64,000 nucleotides of DNA. Source: Vulcanimicrobiota bacterium (GTDB lineage Bacteria > Vulcanimicrobiota > Vulcanimicrobiia > Vulcanimicrobiales > Vulcanimicrobiaceae). Below the pieces are notes generated by a model. The model was not told where the DNA came from. It was given only the letters and a program-made list of their open reading frames with translations, and did not search any database. Numbering within the stretch: the stretch's first letter is position 1; the number at the start of each line of letters is the position of its first letter. The position numbers were made by a program, and so were the translations under genes. Shown here one piece after another: positions 54,585 to 63,047 of this stretch. The stretch covers positions 171,398 to 235,397 of the forward strand of contig DAIDGX010000004.1 in NCBI GenBank assembly GCA_027452165.1, written 5' to 3'.

Positions 54585-57230
54585 TTACTTCGCCAGTTGC
54601 GAACTCACGTATGCGTCGATCTGCGGAAGCAAGCGATCTTCAATCGCCTGCTGCGTGCTGATGTTATCCATCGCCTGTTTGATCTGCGGCGCGCCTTGGG
54701 GCGGCACGTGCGCCTTCATATAGGCAAGGATCTCGCTCGGCGCAATGTGCGTGGCGAAGGACGAGGCCACGCCCGTGACCCCGGCAACGCGTTCGAACGC
54801 CGACATCGAGGCGAAGAGCGCGTCCGAGTTCTTCTGCAAGAACTGCCAAGCCATCTGCGGATGGCTCGAGCCGACCGCAGCGACGATGAACGGTGCGTAT
54901 GGAGCGAACTGTGGGGGCAGATGCAAGGATGACTGCAACGTTCGCTGCGCAAGCGCAGGGTCTTGCGCGCCGAAGAGCGCGAAGAAGTCCTGTTGCTGCT
55001 CCTGCGGGTTCTTTGCCGCGATCGCCATCTGGAAGAGCTCACCGTAGATGGCCGGCGTGGCTGCGTATCCGGCCACACCGATCACCGCGGTGCGATTCAT
55101 CGGCGAGAACGCAAGCGGGTTGGAGACAAGTTTTGCAAACCGTGCCTTCGCTTCCGCGATCGTTTCGGCATCGCCGCTGCGCGCGAGCAAGCCGAGGATC
55201 GTATTACGCACGTTGAGTTGCTCGTCACTCATCCCGGTTCCGTCCCAGCCACCGAATTTGACCAGCATCGGCTTCACGCGCTCGACGATGAGCTGTTTCG
55301 CCGCAGCCTCGCCCGGCTTTCCGCGTTCGAAAGCGAGCATCATTCCGTACTGACCGAGGACCGTCTGCACCACGTGCGGATCGGTATCCCCCGTATCGGC
55401 TTTCGCGTAGGCAAGGTAATCGTCAATCTTCGCATGACCCGTCGCCGCGAACGACTGCGCGTCGTTCAGCAACGAGATGCGATCGGCGACCGGCAGTTGC
55501 AGGAACGCCGCTTGCTGCGCCGCCTGCGTCGCCGCGTCGTATCGCGTGCGATAGAAACCGACGTCGTTTCCGTTCACGATGAGCGGAGCGTCACACGCGC
55601 CGGCCGGGAAGCTCTCCGTCGCCTTGTTGAAAAGCAACGGCGTCGTCGCCGGTTTGGTGGCATCGAACTGAACGTTCAACGGAATCGACCACACGGTCGA
55701 TCCGGTGGGCGCGGCGATGTCGTTGAGGTAGCGTTGCTGCGTCAACGTCATCGTCCGCTTGCCATTCGCGCAACTCGTGGCGACGCTCACGAGCGGGAAG
55801 CCGGGCTCATATACCCAGTTGTGCGTGATCGCAGCGATATCGGTGTGGCTCTTCGCGCCGATGTCATGCCACAGATCGCTCGCGTTGAACGCCGTGTACT
55901 CATGGGTGCGGAAGAAGTGCTGCAGCGCCGCTTGGAAGTCTTTGGGACCGACGTACTGCTCGAGCATACGAAGCATGGCGCCCGCCTTCGTGTACGAAAT
56001 CTCATCGAACACCGCGGCCGCTTGCGTTTCATTATGGACCGGCTTGTAGATCGGATGCGTGGTCAACTGCGCATCGGCGCCCATCGCGCCATTGACGTCG
56101 TTATCGGCGCTCAAGTACATATGCCATTCCGGATGGAAGTGCGCGGGAGCCTTGGTCTGCATCCACGTTGCGAAGCCTTCGGCAAGCCACACGTCGTCCC
56201 ACCACGCGAACGACGTCAGGTCGCCATTCCACTGGTGCGACTCCTCGTGCGCGATGATATCGAAGATGCCTTTCTTCGCGGTCGCGGGCTGGAGCTTGGG
56301 ATTATAGAGAATCGTCGATTCGTTGTAGGTGATGCCGCCCCAGTTTTCCATCGCGCCGAGGAAGCCGCCGGGGATCGCGATCGTGTCGAGTTTTTTGATC
56401 GGGAAGTGCACGCCGTAATACGAGTCGTAGTACGGCATCAGTTGCTTCATCACGTGCAGCGCGTACCGCGCCTCGCCGATCTTCCCGCGCGTCGTGTACA
56501 CCGAGAGTTTGACGCCGTCCGACATCGTGCTGATGTGCTGGAAGTCGCCGGCGCAGAGCACCACGAGGTAGCTCGACATCTTCGGCGTCGGCTGAAACGT
56601 CACGCGTTTGAGGTTGGCGCCGACCGGCTTCACGGACGCAATCGGCGTGTTCGAAACGGCCGTCCACGCCTTCGGCACGACGAAGCTCATGTGGAAGACG
56701 GCGCGGAACGCCGGCTCGTCCCATCCGGGGAAGAGGCGGCGCGCATCCGTGGCCTCGAGTTGCGTGCCGTACATGTAGGTCGGCTTGCCGTCAGGACCTT
56801 CGTAGCCTTGTTTGAAGAGACCCTGGGCCGCCGTCTGGAGCGTGGCCGTGTAGGCGATGTCGAGGGAATGCTTGCCGGCAGTGACAGGCTTGGCGAAGCG
56901 GAATGTCGCCTGTTGCGCCTTGGCATTCACGCTGACCGTCGCGGGCTTGCCGTCGAGGGTCACGCGCCCAAAGCGCGTCTGTAACGCGTTGAGCGTGATC
57001 GTCGTGCTCGGCTTGCGAACGATGACGTCGATCACCTCGTGACCAGCAATCGTCATCGTTGTGGGATTTGGCGCCACGTCGATGGTGTAGGACGTTGGCA
57101 CGACCGTCTTCGGCAGCTCACCTTGCGCTGCATCGATGACGGCGAATGGACCGCCGGCAGCACGGGCTACGGCGGTCACGAGACCAGCCAGCACCAGTGC
57201 CGCCGCGGCGGCATTGGCCGCGGTTCGCAT
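54585..57230 (-). CDS. M1 family aminopeptidase, exported
   Basis: From ATG 57230, preceded by AGGAGA, the protein has 881 residues and a signal peptide (AANAAAAALVLAGLVTAVARA). It has the exopeptidase motif GAMEN in GGFLGAMENWGGITYNES, the zinc site HEESH followed 18 residues later by Glu in WLAEGFATW, and an ERAP1-like C-terminal helical domain. The fold removes N-terminal residues from peptides. The start and zinc motif are canonical except for HEESH in place of the usual HELAH. Export suggests a role in peptide use or envelope protein turnover. Confidence 0.95.
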   Translation of the reverse strand: MRTAANAAAAALVLAGLVTAVARAAGGPFAVIDAAQGELPKTVVPTSYTIDVAPNPTTMTIAGHEVIDVIVRKPSTTITLNALQTRFGRVTLDGKPATVSVNAKAQQATFRFAKPVTAGKHSLDIAYTATLQTAAQGLFKQGYEGPDGKPTYMYGTQLEATDARRLFPGWDEPAFRAVFHMSFVVPKAWTAVSNTPIASVKPVGANLKRVTFQPTPKMSSYLVVLCAGDFQHISTMSDGVKLSVYTTRGKIGEARYALHVMKQLMPYYDSYYGVHFPIKKLDTIAIPGGFLGAMENWGGITYNESTILYNPKLQPATAKKGIFDIIAHEESHQWNGDLTSFAWWDDVWLAEGFATWMQTKAPAHFHPEWHMYLSADNDVNGAMGADAQLTTHPIYKPVHNETQAAAVFDEISYTKAGAMLRMLEQYVGPKDFQAALQHFFRTHEYTAFNASDLWHDIGAKSHTDIAAITHNWVYEPGFPLVSVATSCANGKRTMTLTQQRYLNDIAAPTGSTVWSIPLNVQFDATKPATTPLLFNKATESFPAGACDAPLIVNGNDVGFYRTRYDAATQAAQQAAFLQLPVADRISLLNDAQSFAATGHAKIDDYLAYAKADTGDTDPHVVQTVLGQYGMMLAFERGKPGEAAAKQLIVERVKPMLVKFGGWDGTGMSDEQLNVRNTILGLLARSGDAETIAEAKARFAKLVSNPLAFSPMNRTAVIGVAGYAATPAIYGELFQMAIAAKNPQEQQQDFFALFGAQDPALAQRTLQSSLHLPPQFAPYAPFIVAAVGSSHPQMAWQFLQKNSDALFASMSAFERVAGVTGVASSFATHIAPSEILAYMKAHVPPQGAPQIKQAMDNISTQQAIEDRLLPQIDAYVSSQLAK

Positions 57231-57364
57231 CAAAAGAGTTCTCCTATCGCTTGAGTTCGCGAATCTACGGCATACCTACGCCGCCTCGCCTGGCAGTGTT
57301 TCGTGCGCGGTCGGGAATCGCCTAGACCGCCGCGCACTCCTGGCCGCCGGCGACGCGACTCGCC

Positions 57365-57781
57365 CTAGCGAATCGTGAAGGGAACGTCTTCTTCGACGGC
57401 ATCGCCCGCCGGGTTGCGCGCGATGACACGCAAGCTATACCGGCGCAAGAACTCCGCGGGAAGGTCATACACGTGCACGCGAAAGCGGAACACGCCGTAG
57501 GCCGTGCGCGGAAGGTTGAGCGAGAACTGGTTGGTGCGCAGTTCGACGCTTGCGACGTTGGTCGTCGTGACCACCGTGCCCGACCACGTCGCCGGGCGGG
57601 CAACGCTCAATGTATTGAATCGCACGGCGAGGATGCGCGGCGCTTCGGCGTTGCCGGCGGGCGCGGGCGACGCGGGGAGACCGCGTCCGATCGAGACATT
57701 GGTGGGCATATGCGAGGGAATCGGCGCACACGCGCTCAGGAGCGCAAGCGCGAAGAGCGTGCCGCAGAGCGTTCGAGACAT
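57365..57781 (-). CDS. Small lipoprotein with Ig-like beta domain
   Basis: ATG 57781 gives 138 residues with a signal peptide and LLSAC lipobox. The mature part (PRILAVRFNTLSVARPATWSGTVVTTTNVASVELRTNQFSLNLPRTAYGVFRFRVHVYDLP..., ending ARNPAGDAVEEDVPFTIR) reads as one beta-sandwich domain. I recognise no named family. It is transcribed with the same polarity as the M1 gene, 134 bases upstream of it, and diverges from the membrane protein gene at 57845. Confidence 0.6.
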   Translation of the reverse strand: MSRTLCGTLFALALLSACAPIPSHMPTNVSIGRGLPASPAPAGNAEAPRILAVRFNTLSVARPATWSGTVVTTTNVASVELRTNQFSLNLPRTAYGVFRFRVHVYDLPAEFLRRYSLRVIARNPAGDAVEEDVPFTIR

Positions 57782-57844
57782 CGTTAGGCGTCATACGCCC
57801 TCCGTGGAAGGCACCCTGCGGCGACGAGCCTAAAGAACCAAACG

Positions 57845-58855
57845 ATGTTCACGCGCACCGCTCGCAATCCGCGACTAGACCTCCTCATCGGTGCCGCGTC
57901 GCTCTGGATCTCGTGGGCATTTTTCATCGACGCGTGGTCGCACGAAAACCTGCCGTACGAAAATTTCTTCACGTGGGCCCACGCGCTGATCTACAGCGGC
58001 ATGCTGGCGCTCGTGGGCATGCTGGTCATCATGCGCAAGGAGATCCCGCAGGCGTACCGCGTGCCGCTGATCGGCGTCCCCATCTTTTTGCTCGGCGGGT
58101 TGGCTGATCTCGGCTGGCACACGATATTCGGAATCGAAGAGGGCGTCGATATCATTTTGAGCCCCACCCACGAGACGATCGGTCTTGGCCTCATGCTCGT
58201 TTCGAGCGCGCCGCTCTTTTCAGCGCTGCGCTATCGCTCCGAGATGCGCACGCTGCGCGACCAACTCCCGATGCTCTTCTCGCTCGCGTCGTGGCTCGTG
58301 ATGATCCACTTCGCCACCGCCTACGCCATGGACCCCGCCGCAGGCATCGTCAACGCGCCGCCGGATGCAAACGCATTCTCGGTAAATTATTTCACGGCAA
58401 CGGCGATTTCGTATTATAAGCTCGTCGGCGGCATCGTCGTACTGCTGCTGCAGAGCTTCATCATGGCGGGTTTCGCCCTCTTCGTAGCGTCGCGCTTCAA
58501 TCTGCGCCCCGGCGCCCTCACGCTGTTGCTCGTGCTCGGCAATACGCTGCCCGCACTTCCCTTTACCAACCAATCGCCGCTGCTTGCAACGATATTTGCG
58601 ATGAGCCTCATCGCGGGCATCGTCGGTGACGGCTTGATCGCATGGATGGGATCGCTCCCACATACCGCGCCGCGCTTTCGCATCTATGCGGCCGCCGTCC
58701 CGGCGACGTACGTTGCCGTGTATATGCTCGCACTGGCCCTCACCGGCGGCTCGTGGTGGGATTGGAGCGTGCGCACCAGCCTCGTGATCTTCGCGGGCGT
58801 CATCGGGCTCGCTCTCTCGCTCTTGATGCTTCCGGGCGACAGCGCGTCCGCGTGA
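57845..58855 (+). CDS. Polytopic membrane protein of unknown function
   Basis: The 336-residue protein has about nine hydrophobic segments, with early WISWAFFIDAWSHENLPYENFFTWAHALIYSG, LADLGWHTIFGIEEGVDIILSPTHETIGLGLML (His, Asp and Glu near the membrane surface) and later IHFATAYAMDP. The recurring His and Asp residues could bind metal or a cofactor, but no family is recognised. GTG of the next gene overlaps its stop (GTGA), so the two are translated together. Confidence 0.65.
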   Translation: MFTRTARNPRLDLLIGAASLWISWAFFIDAWSHENLPYENFFTWAHALIYSGMLALVGMLVIMRKEIPQAYRVPLIGVPIFLLGGLADLGWHTIFGIEEGVDIILSPTHETIGLGLMLVSSAPLFSALRYRSEMRTLRDQLPMLFSLASWLVMIHFATAYAMDPAAGIVNAPPDANAFSVNYFTATAISYYKLVGGIVVLLLQSFIMAGFALFVASRFNLRPGALTLLLVLGNTLPALPFTNQSPLLATIFAMSLIAGIVGDGLIAWMGSLPHTAPRFRIYAAAVPATYVAVYMLALALTGGSWWDWSVRTSLVIFAGVIGLALSLLMLPGDSASA

Positions 58856-60375
58856 TCGGCTTCTGGATCGCGCTTGCAACGCTCGCCCTTCATGCAAGCG
58901 CGCTACATAATTACGGATTGGTGGGTGATGAGATGTACTTCATCGCCTGTTCGAAGCATCTAGCATGGGGCTACGTAGACCAGCCGCCGCTCGTCGCAAT
59001 TGCGGCGCTCTTCGCCGCACCGTTCGGCTATGCGCCCTTCGCGCTTCGCGTGCTGCCCGCACTCAGCGCCGCGCTTGCGGCTTGGCTCGCGGCCGGCATC
59101 GCACGAGAACTTGGAGGCGGGCGCTTCGCGCAAGGGCTGGCAGCGCTTGCAACCGCGCTCGTCCCCGCATATCTTCTGCTCGGCAACCTTCTCGTTACCA
59201 CCGCATTCGAGCCGCTCTCGTGGACGCTCGTTATCTATCTCGTCATCCGACTGATCAAAACGGACAATCCGGCGTATTGGTACGGTATCGCAGCCGCATT
59301 CACGTTCGGCATGTACGGCAAATACTCGATGCTGCTGCTCGGCGCCGCGGTCGCGATCGCGCTTCTCGCCACGCCGGAACGGCGCGTCTTTCGCATGCGC
59401 ACCTTTCCGATCGCCGCGACCCTGTCGCTGCTCGCGATTGCCCCGAATCTCGCTTGGCAGTGGTCGCACGGGTGGCCCTTTTTGGGCGTCCTTCACGGCG
59501 ACTTCCAGCATCGCCACCCGTTCCAGAGCGGGATAATGCTCGAGTACAAAAATTTCGGCATGAATGCGCTCGCATTCATCGGCGAGCAGATTCTCTATAC
59601 GAGCCCGGTCGTCGCGGCATTATGGATTTGGGGATTGGTCGCGCTGACGCGATCGGAGCGCATGCGCAGCTACCGCTGGCTCGCGATCGCCTTCGGCTTG
59701 CTCATCGTTGCCACCATCGCGCTCGAGGGTAAAGGCTACTACGTGATCGCGATCTACGCATCGCTGATCGCCGCAGGTAGCGTTGCACTCGAACGCGCTT
59801 GGGAGACGACGGGCACGCGTGCGACCGCTACGGCCGTGCTGCTTGCCACCACGGTGCCGCTGATACCGATCTCGCTACCGGTGCTCTCGATTCAGGAGTT
59901 CCTCGCCTATTCGACCGCGCTCCACCTCACCGGACAAAACGGCACGCCTCCACACGTCATTCAACCCCTCTACGCACAAGAGTTCGGTTGGGAGCACTTC
60001 ACCGCGCGCGTCGCGCGCGTATACGACGCGCTTCCCCCTCGAGTGCGCGCGCGCACCGCAATTTTCGCCGACACCTATGGTGAGGCCGGTGCCCTCGCAC
60101 TCTACGGGCCCGCATACCATCTGCCGACGATTATCGGCTCGCAAAACAACTTCTATATCTGGGGACCGCAGGGATACGACGGGCGTTCGATGATCGTCGT
60201 AGGCGCCACGCAACAGGCAACGATCCGCAGACTCTTTCGGAAGGTCACCTTGGTGACGACAATTGCGAATCCGTACGAGTGGGTGCTGCAGGGCCCGGAC
60301 CCCGTGTACTACTGCAGCGAGCCAGTCGCGCCGCTCGCGACGATCTGGCCACAACTCGGTTGGTACGGAGCCTAA
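58852..60375 (+). CDS. ArnT-like glycosyltransferase (GT39/PMT_2)
   Basis: The 507-residue protein starts at GTG 58852 and has about eleven hydrophobic segments. The first loop holds LVGDEMYFIACSKHLAWGYVDQPPLVA, the DE and Q-P-P pattern of the ArnT/RgtB family. Such enzymes transfer sugars from polyprenyl phosphate carriers to lipids or proteins on the outer membrane face. The C-terminal domain ends with NNFYIWGPQGYD and PYEWVLQGPDPVYYCSEP. It is coupled to the unknown membrane protein upstream, which may be a partner. The sugar is unknown. Confidence 0.85.
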   Translation: MIGFWIALATLALHASALHNYGLVGDEMYFIACSKHLAWGYVDQPPLVAIAALFAAPFGYAPFALRVLPALSAALAAWLAAGIARELGGGRFAQGLAALATALVPAYLLLGNLLVTTAFEPLSWTLVIYLVIRLIKTDNPAYWYGIAAAFTFGMYGKYSMLLLGAAVAIALLATPERRVFRMRTFPIAATLSLLAIAPNLAWQWSHGWPFLGVLHGDFQHRHPFQSGIMLEYKNFGMNALAFIGEQILYTSPVVAALWIWGLVALTRSERMRSYRWLAIAFGLLIVATIALEGKGYYVIAIYASLIAAGSVALERAWETTGTRATATAVLLATTVPLIPISLPVLSIQEFLAYSTALHLTGQNGTPPHVIQPLYAQEFGWEHFTARVARVYDALPPRVRARTAIFADTYGEAGALALYGPAYHLPTIIGSQNNFYIWGPQGYDGRSMIVVGATQQATIRRLFRKVTLVTTIANPYEWVLQGPDPVYYCSEPVAPLATIWPQLGWYGA

Positions 60376-60434
60376 GTTAGCGCCCCCGACGCCGTCGGGC
60401 GAAGGTAGCGGGGAAACTAGTACCGGCTAAGCTC
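60368..60434 (+). promoter_or_regulatory. Candidate structured RNA before the sensor kinase gene
   Basis: The sequence can fold as a three-way junction. The closing stem joins GAGC (60368-60371) and TTAGC (60377-60381) to GCTAA and GCTC (60426-60434), interrupted by a five-base bulge. One arm is GCCC-CC-GAC/GTC-GGGC (60382-60400) and the other GGTA/TACC (60404-60407, 60421-60424). The fold starts inside the glycosyltransferase stop codon. It may be a terminator-like element of that gene or a leader element of the kinase gene. Confidence 0.3.
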
Positions 60435-60469
60435 TCAACCGCGCGCGCGAGAGTGACGATACTGCTGGT

Positions 60470-62161
60470 ATGAAGGGGAAGGCCGAGCCGCTCTTACGAG
60501 CGGCCGCTATCGTTGCCGGCTACTTCACGTTGTGGATCGTGTTCGACGCGCTTTCCACGTACTATTACACGGGCTATTACATCGGCCCGTCACGCGCGAG
60601 CCCGTGGTATCTGGGCGTCGCGCTCACTTTTTACCTGATCTACGCGTTTGGCGAGAAGTACGCTCCGGCGGTGATCGTCGTCGAGTGGTTACGCGCGCTG
60701 ATCATCGGCGTCAATCCGCCGATTACGCTCGGCGTGCTGACCATTTTCGGCATTCAGCAAATGGTGATCTACGGCGGTGCAGCCGTGCTTTTGAGGCGCG
60801 TGCTCAAAGTTCGCATTCCCTTCGTCGATCTGCGCGACGTGCTACTCTTCATCGTCGTGGCCGCGACCGCGGCGCCGCTCCTTGCAAGCCTGCTTGGCGT
60901 ATTGGTGTTCGTATCGACGGGCGCCGTTTCGTGGCATCACTTCTTGCCACAATCCGCTATTTTTGCCGCCGGTGATGCGATCGGTTTTATCACCCTTATC
61001 CCGGCGATGTCGTACCTGCTCGCCCCGATTCTGCCCGCGGATTTAGTGCCCGCAAAAGATCCGAAAGAGCAGCGGATCGGCGCGTTCGAACGCGTCCTGC
61101 TGCCGGTCGTGTTGCTCGCCTGCGCCACGCTTGGATATCGCTGGTTGCAACTGGGCGGCGGAGCGCCGCTCTACTACTTTCTCTTCTTGCCGCTCGTGTG
61201 GATGGCGGCGCGCGGCGGGCTGCGTTTCGCGGCTATGGGCGTCGCCTACGCTGACCTTTCCGTCGTGGCGCTCGACGCCTACTATCGCATTCCAACCTCG
61301 TCCTCGCTCGCCTACCAATCATACATCGCCGCGTCGTCGATCACCGCTCTAACGCTCGGCGCGATGGTGACGCAACGATGGCGCGTCGAACGCGAGTACG
61401 CAGCGGCCCTGGAACAACAAGTCGCCGAACGCACGATGCAATTGAACGCGGCGCTTCATCGAGCCGAGTTGACCAACGCCGAGCTCGAGTCATTCACGTA
61501 CGCCGTTTCGCACGACCTGCGCGCGCCGCTCCGAGCGATTTCCGGGTTCACCTCAACGCTGAGCGATAGCCTCTCCGGCAAACTTGACGAACAGAGTTCG
61601 CATTACCTCGAGCGCATAATCGCAGCGGCCGGGCGCATGAGCGACATGATCGAGGCGCTGCTGAACCTCGCGCACGTCACGCGCTCCGACCTGATCATGG
61701 AGCCGGTCGATTTGAGCGCGATCGTGCGCGATCTCACCGAAGAATTGCTCGTCGCCTATCCCGGTAGAAACGTCGAGGTCGTGATCGCCGACGGCGCGAG
61801 CGCACGCGGAGACCGGCGCCTGCTCGGGAATCTCATGCAGAATCTGCTCGCAAACGCGCTCAAATTCACCAGCAAGCAGCCGCATTCACGCGTCGAGTTC
61901 GGCGTGCTTGACCGCGACGGTGAGCGAATCTACTTCGTCAAGGACGATGGCGTAGGCTTCGACATGGCACACGCGGGACGTTTGTTCGGGGCGTTCCAAC
62001 GCATGCACGCGCAGCAAGACTTCCAGGGAACCGGCATCGGACTTGCCACCGCCCACCGCATCGTCGCGCGCCACGGTGGGCGCATTTGGGCCGATGCCGC
62101 GCCGGATAAGGGTGCCCAGTTTTCGTTCACCTTAAGCGCGATCAACCTGCCATCTACGTAG
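60470..62161 (+). CDS. Sensor histidine kinase with MASE1-like membrane domain
   Basis: The 563-residue protein has a membrane domain of about eight segments (residues 10-300) with EWLRALIIGVNPPITLGVL and the later PLYYFLFLPLVWMAARGGLRFAAMGVAYADL, as in MASE1. A short coiled linker follows, then the HisKA domain with SFTYAVSHDLRAPLRAISGF (phosphorylated His348) and the HATPase domain with NLLANALKFT, VKDDGVGFD, and GTGIGLATAHRIVARHGG. The ligand sensed is unknown. No response regulator is adjacent, so the kinase is an orphan. Confidence 0.9.
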   Translation: MKGKAEPLLRAAAIVAGYFTLWIVFDALSTYYYTGYYIGPSRASPWYLGVALTFYLIYAFGEKYAPAVIVVEWLRALIIGVNPPITLGVLTIFGIQQMVIYGGAAVLLRRVLKVRIPFVDLRDVLLFIVVAATAAPLLASLLGVLVFVSTGAVSWHHFLPQSAIFAAGDAIGFITLIPAMSYLLAPILPADLVPAKDPKEQRIGAFERVLLPVVLLACATLGYRWLQLGGGAPLYYFLFLPLVWMAARGGLRFAAMGVAYADLSVVALDAYYRIPTSSSLAYQSYIAASSITALTLGAMVTQRWRVEREYAAALEQQVAERTMQLNAALHRAELTNAELESFTYAVSHDLRAPLRAISGFTSTLSDSLSGKLDEQSSHYLERIIAAAGRMSDMIEALLNLAHVTRSDLIMEPVDLSAIVRDLTEELLVAYPGRNVEVVIADGASARGDRRLLGNLMQNLLANALKFTSKQPHSRVEFGVLDRDGERIYFVKDDGVGFDMAHAGRLFGAFQRMHAQQDFQGTGIGLATAHRIVARHGGRIWADAAPDKGAQFSFTLSAINLPST

Positions 62162-62166
62162 CCCGG

Positions 62167-62628
62167 CTAGTGCTCGACGAGCGTACAGTCGGAGTAACTG
62201 AGAAAGTGCCAGTGCGACTTCGGGCGATTCTCCCATAGACGCACGAAATTGTGCGGCGTCGCAAAGATAAGGCGCTCGCGCGTCGCGATTGGACCGTGCG
62301 GGGTCGCCTGCGTGCCGACCATCTCGATCAGCTTGTTGGAAGCGTTATCGACGGTGGCCGTAAACGCGCCCTTCGGTCCGACGTCCAGCACGTGCCAGGT
62401 GCCCGAAGCGCGATCGTAGCTGAACGTCTGGTTCCAGGTCCCGCCCGAGCTGTTGTTGGCGAACTCCTGACGCTCGTGGACCACACCGTCGGCGCCGATG
62501 GTAAACGTATCGGCGACCATCGAGCTCTTGGCGGTGGTACACCACCATTTGCCCGAGAGTCCCTGGAAAGGCGATGCGACCGGGGCCGCCGCCAGCAGCA
62601 AAACACCGAGAGCAACTAGTACCTTCAT
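62167..62628 (-). CDS. Exported protein of unknown function
   Basis: ATG 62628 gives 153 residues with a signal peptide (KVLVALGVLLLAAAPVASP). The mature part has GLSGKWWCTTAKSSMVADTFTIGADGVVHERQEF and TWNQTFSYDRASGTWHVLDVGPKGAFTATVDN, a beta-rich lipocalin-like or avidin-like pattern. Two cysteines (WWCTT and SDCTL) may form a disulfide between the ends. Family unknown. It meets the kinase gene tail to tail. Confidence 0.65.
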   Translation of the reverse strand: MKVLVALGVLLLAAAPVASPFQGLSGKWWCTTAKSSMVADTFTIGADGVVHERQEFANNSSGGTWNQTFSYDRASGTWHVLDVGPKGAFTATVDNASNKLIEMVGTQATPHGPIATRERLIFATPHNFVRLWENRPKSHWHFLSYSDCTLVEH

Positions 62629-62710
62629 ATCTACAATAACGGCCCCGTCCTCGCTCGGGTTTAGCCGGCGGGCATGTGGCCTCGGCGACAATAGTTGCAT
62701 CGCCACCACT

Positions 62711-62738
62711 CATATATATCCTAATATACAAATATATG
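62711..62738. promoter_or_regulatory. AT-rich inverted repeat over the ArsR-type regulator start
   Basis: CATATAT (62711-62717) and ATATATG (62732-62738) are perfect inverted copies 14 bases apart, in an AT-rich patch unlike the surroundings. The second arm contains the ATG start codon. It is a good candidate operator for autoregulation by the ArsR-type protein encoded here. Confidence 0.5.
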
Positions 62739-63047
62739 CACAGGCATTTCAAAGCCGAATTCTTTCGCGTGCTCGCCAATCCGACGCGATTGCGCATCCT
62801 CGACGCCCTGCGATCGGGAGAACTGACCGTCGGCGAGATTCAAGAAGAGCTCGGAGCGGAACAATCGACCGTCTCACAACACTTATCCTCGCTGCGCTCG
62901 ATCAACTTCGTGCAGTCTCGGCGCCAGGGCACCTCGGTGTGGTACTCGGTGAGCGATCCGTTGGTGTGGAAGATGCTCGACATCGCTCGTGAGATCTACG
63001 AGCGCCAGTTGCGGGCCGGCAAAAAAATGTTGGAGAAACTCGGCTGA
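62736..63047 (+). CDS. ArsR-family winged-helix transcriptional repressor
   Basis: ATG 62736 gives 103 residues. After AEFFRVLANPTRLRILDAL comes a winged helix-turn-helix with LTVGEIQEELGAEQSTVSQHLSSLRSINFVQSRRQGTSVWYSVSD, and the C-terminus (MLDIAREIYERQLRAGKKMLEKLG) forms the dimer helix. There is no CxC metal site of the ArsR/SmtB type, so it may sense redox or another signal, as BigR/SqrR proteins do. It is followed directly by a respiratory-complex subunit gene overlapping by four bases, which it may regulate. Confidence 0.88.
   Translation: MHRHFKAEFFRVLANPTRLRILDALRSGELTVGEIQEELGAEQSTVSQHLSSLRSINFVQSRRQGTSVWYSVSDPLVWKMLDIAREIYERQLRAGKKMLEKLG

Noticed and set aside
54963..56984. A 673-codon open frame on the plus strand opposite the M1 aminopeptidase
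   Set aside because: It mirrors the codons of a clearly homologous gene, is very rich in Arg and His, has no ribosome-binding site or domain, and is a typical high-GC antisense shadow.
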